Below the pieces are notes generated by a model. That model did not search any database. It saw only the letters and a list, made by a program, of their open reading frames with translations, and had not been told where the DNA came from. Of a stretch of DNA of 64,000 nucleotides, positions 63,197 through 64,000 are shown piece by piece. A program made the position numbers and the translations under genes. Origin of the DNA: Globodera rostochiensis (Eukaryota; Nematoda; Chromadorea; Rhabditida; Heteroderidae); contig JAEVLN010000004.1 in the NCBI GenBank assembly GCA_018350325.1, positions 3,960,828 to 4,024,827 of the forward strand. The letters are read 5' to 3'. Numbering within the stretch: the first letter of the stretch is position 1; every line of letters starts with the position of its first letter.

Positions 63197-64000
63197 TCAA
63201 CAATAAATGTCCAACAATCCCCTGGAATTGCGCAACAACGAGTCCCAATCAGTTTGCTGTCCGAACACCTCTTCTTCCAGCCATTGTTCGTAGTTTTGTG
63301 TGAACCGTTCGCTGAACTGCGGTTCCCAGGCTAACGCGGATTGAAGAGACTCAAAATGACAAAATTTTAAAAAACTAAAGAATCTTTTATGGAGATGCCT
63401 ACTCACATTATCCATCGGTTCCCATTCCTTCGGGTCCCAATCGTCCAACAGGCTCACTTTGGCCAGTTCGACCGCTGCTGAAGACACTCCAGCCTGCTGC
63501 TGCTCATCGCCTTCCCTCCCCCCTCCGCCGTGAGACTCTGAAAAACGCAAAGATGAACAATCGCCCACCAGAACGTCTATATGGAAAATTTGAGAATATT
63601 CCATGCAAAACTATGCTATAAAGCAGTATCTAACTCCGGATCAGGTTAGTGATAGCGATCGTACCAAATCAAAATAAAAGATCATCAAGCTATTTACCAG
63701 CTCCGTCCCTGTAAATGTGCGGGTAGCGTCGGGCGTTGAACCTTCTAATGGCCATGCCCAGTTCGTTCTCCTCTTGCTGCGAATCAATCGACTTTGTCCG
63801 CATAACTTCGTTGGCATAGGCCCAGTCGTCGTTAAGCCGATGCCTGACGCGCAAATAAATGCCCGAGATCAAATCCATGTTGGATTTGCGCCATTGCCGA
63901 CCCAAATAGCGGGCTTGCATTTTCAGCAGTTTCAGCACGTATAGTTGGAAGATACCCTGCATAAGTCACCAAAATGGAACGATGTACCCATTCATTACGA
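63197..64000 (-). CDS. farl-11: striatin-interacting protein STRIP1/2 (FARL-11), C-terminal part
   Basis: STRIP is a scaffold of the STRIPAK phosphatase-kinase complex, acting in ER/Golgi organisation and cell division. The window holds only the last exons; the gene continues past 64000. The exon at about 63962-63700 reads LKMQARYLGRQWRKSNMDLI, SGIYLRVRHRLNDDWAYANE and NELGMAIRRFNARRYPHIYR, which matches the highly conserved STRIP C-terminal block. A variable acidic/glutamine insert (EGDEQQQAGVSSAAVELAKV) and DDWDPKEWEPMDN follow. The final exon, SLQSALAWEPQFSERFTQNY and EQWLEEEVFGQQTDWDSLL, stops at 63197. Confidence 0.92.

Overview
This is a eukaryotic nuclear contig from a nematode. The genes have many short exons and introns (often 38-60 bases). 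The gene set is typically nematode: a WAGO-type Argonaute, an anionic cys-loop channel of the worm acetylcholine-gated type, NSY-1/ASK kinase, atypical PKC, the cohesin subunit SCC-3/STAG, NDC1 and STRIP/FARL-11. At least two introns use a GC-AG donor, and a small secreted-protein ORF sits just downstream of two ATGCCA hexamers. Both would fit a plant-parasitic cyst nematode (Globodera/Heterodera group), but the species cannot be fixed from this window. Intergenic DNA and introns are loaded with long poly-G/poly-C runs and G-rich minisatellites.

Layout. 1-5 kb: a possible small membrane protein (+), then a nine-exon secreted lipocalin-domain protein (-). 5-11 kb: a tRNA-like sequence, a small secreted-protein ORF, spermidine synthase (+) and a membrane-anchored FkbM/METTL24-like methyltransferase relative (+) interrupted by a G-rich minisatellite. 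11-18 kb: RAB-21 (+), then tRNA pseudouridine synthase PUS3 (-) and nucleoporin NDC1 (-), tandem and close together. 18-24 kb: cohesin SCC-3/STAG (+), with a terminal-inverted-repeat element in an intron. 24-31 kb: a class A GPCR (-) and about 4.6 kb of intergenic simple-repeat DNA. 31-48 kb: three consecutive minus-strand signalling genes, NSY-1/ASK1 MAP3K, atypical PKC (PKC-3) and an anionic cys-loop ligand-gated channel. 48-57 kb: intergenic DNA with a perfect nine-copy 26-base tandem array, two hAT-like MITEs and another TIR element, surrounding a polyglutamine protein with two FLYWCH/WRKY-GCM1-like zinc domains (+). 57-64 kb: a WAGO-like Argonaute that lacks all three catalytic residues (+), a small coiled-coil protein (+) and the C-terminal end of STRIP/FARL-11 (-), which runs off the window.

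Most genes are housekeeping or signalling genes with no visible joint pathway. The points most worth a second look are the slicer-dead Argonaute, the long N-terminal extension on the lipocalin, the candidate secreted effector with paired promoter hexamers, the G-run minisatellites (one of which appears to have amplified an exon edge), and several non-autonomous DNA transposons with intact ends. Exon joins were made by eye from splice signals, reading phase and family resemblance. Spans are firmer than individual exon edges unless stated.
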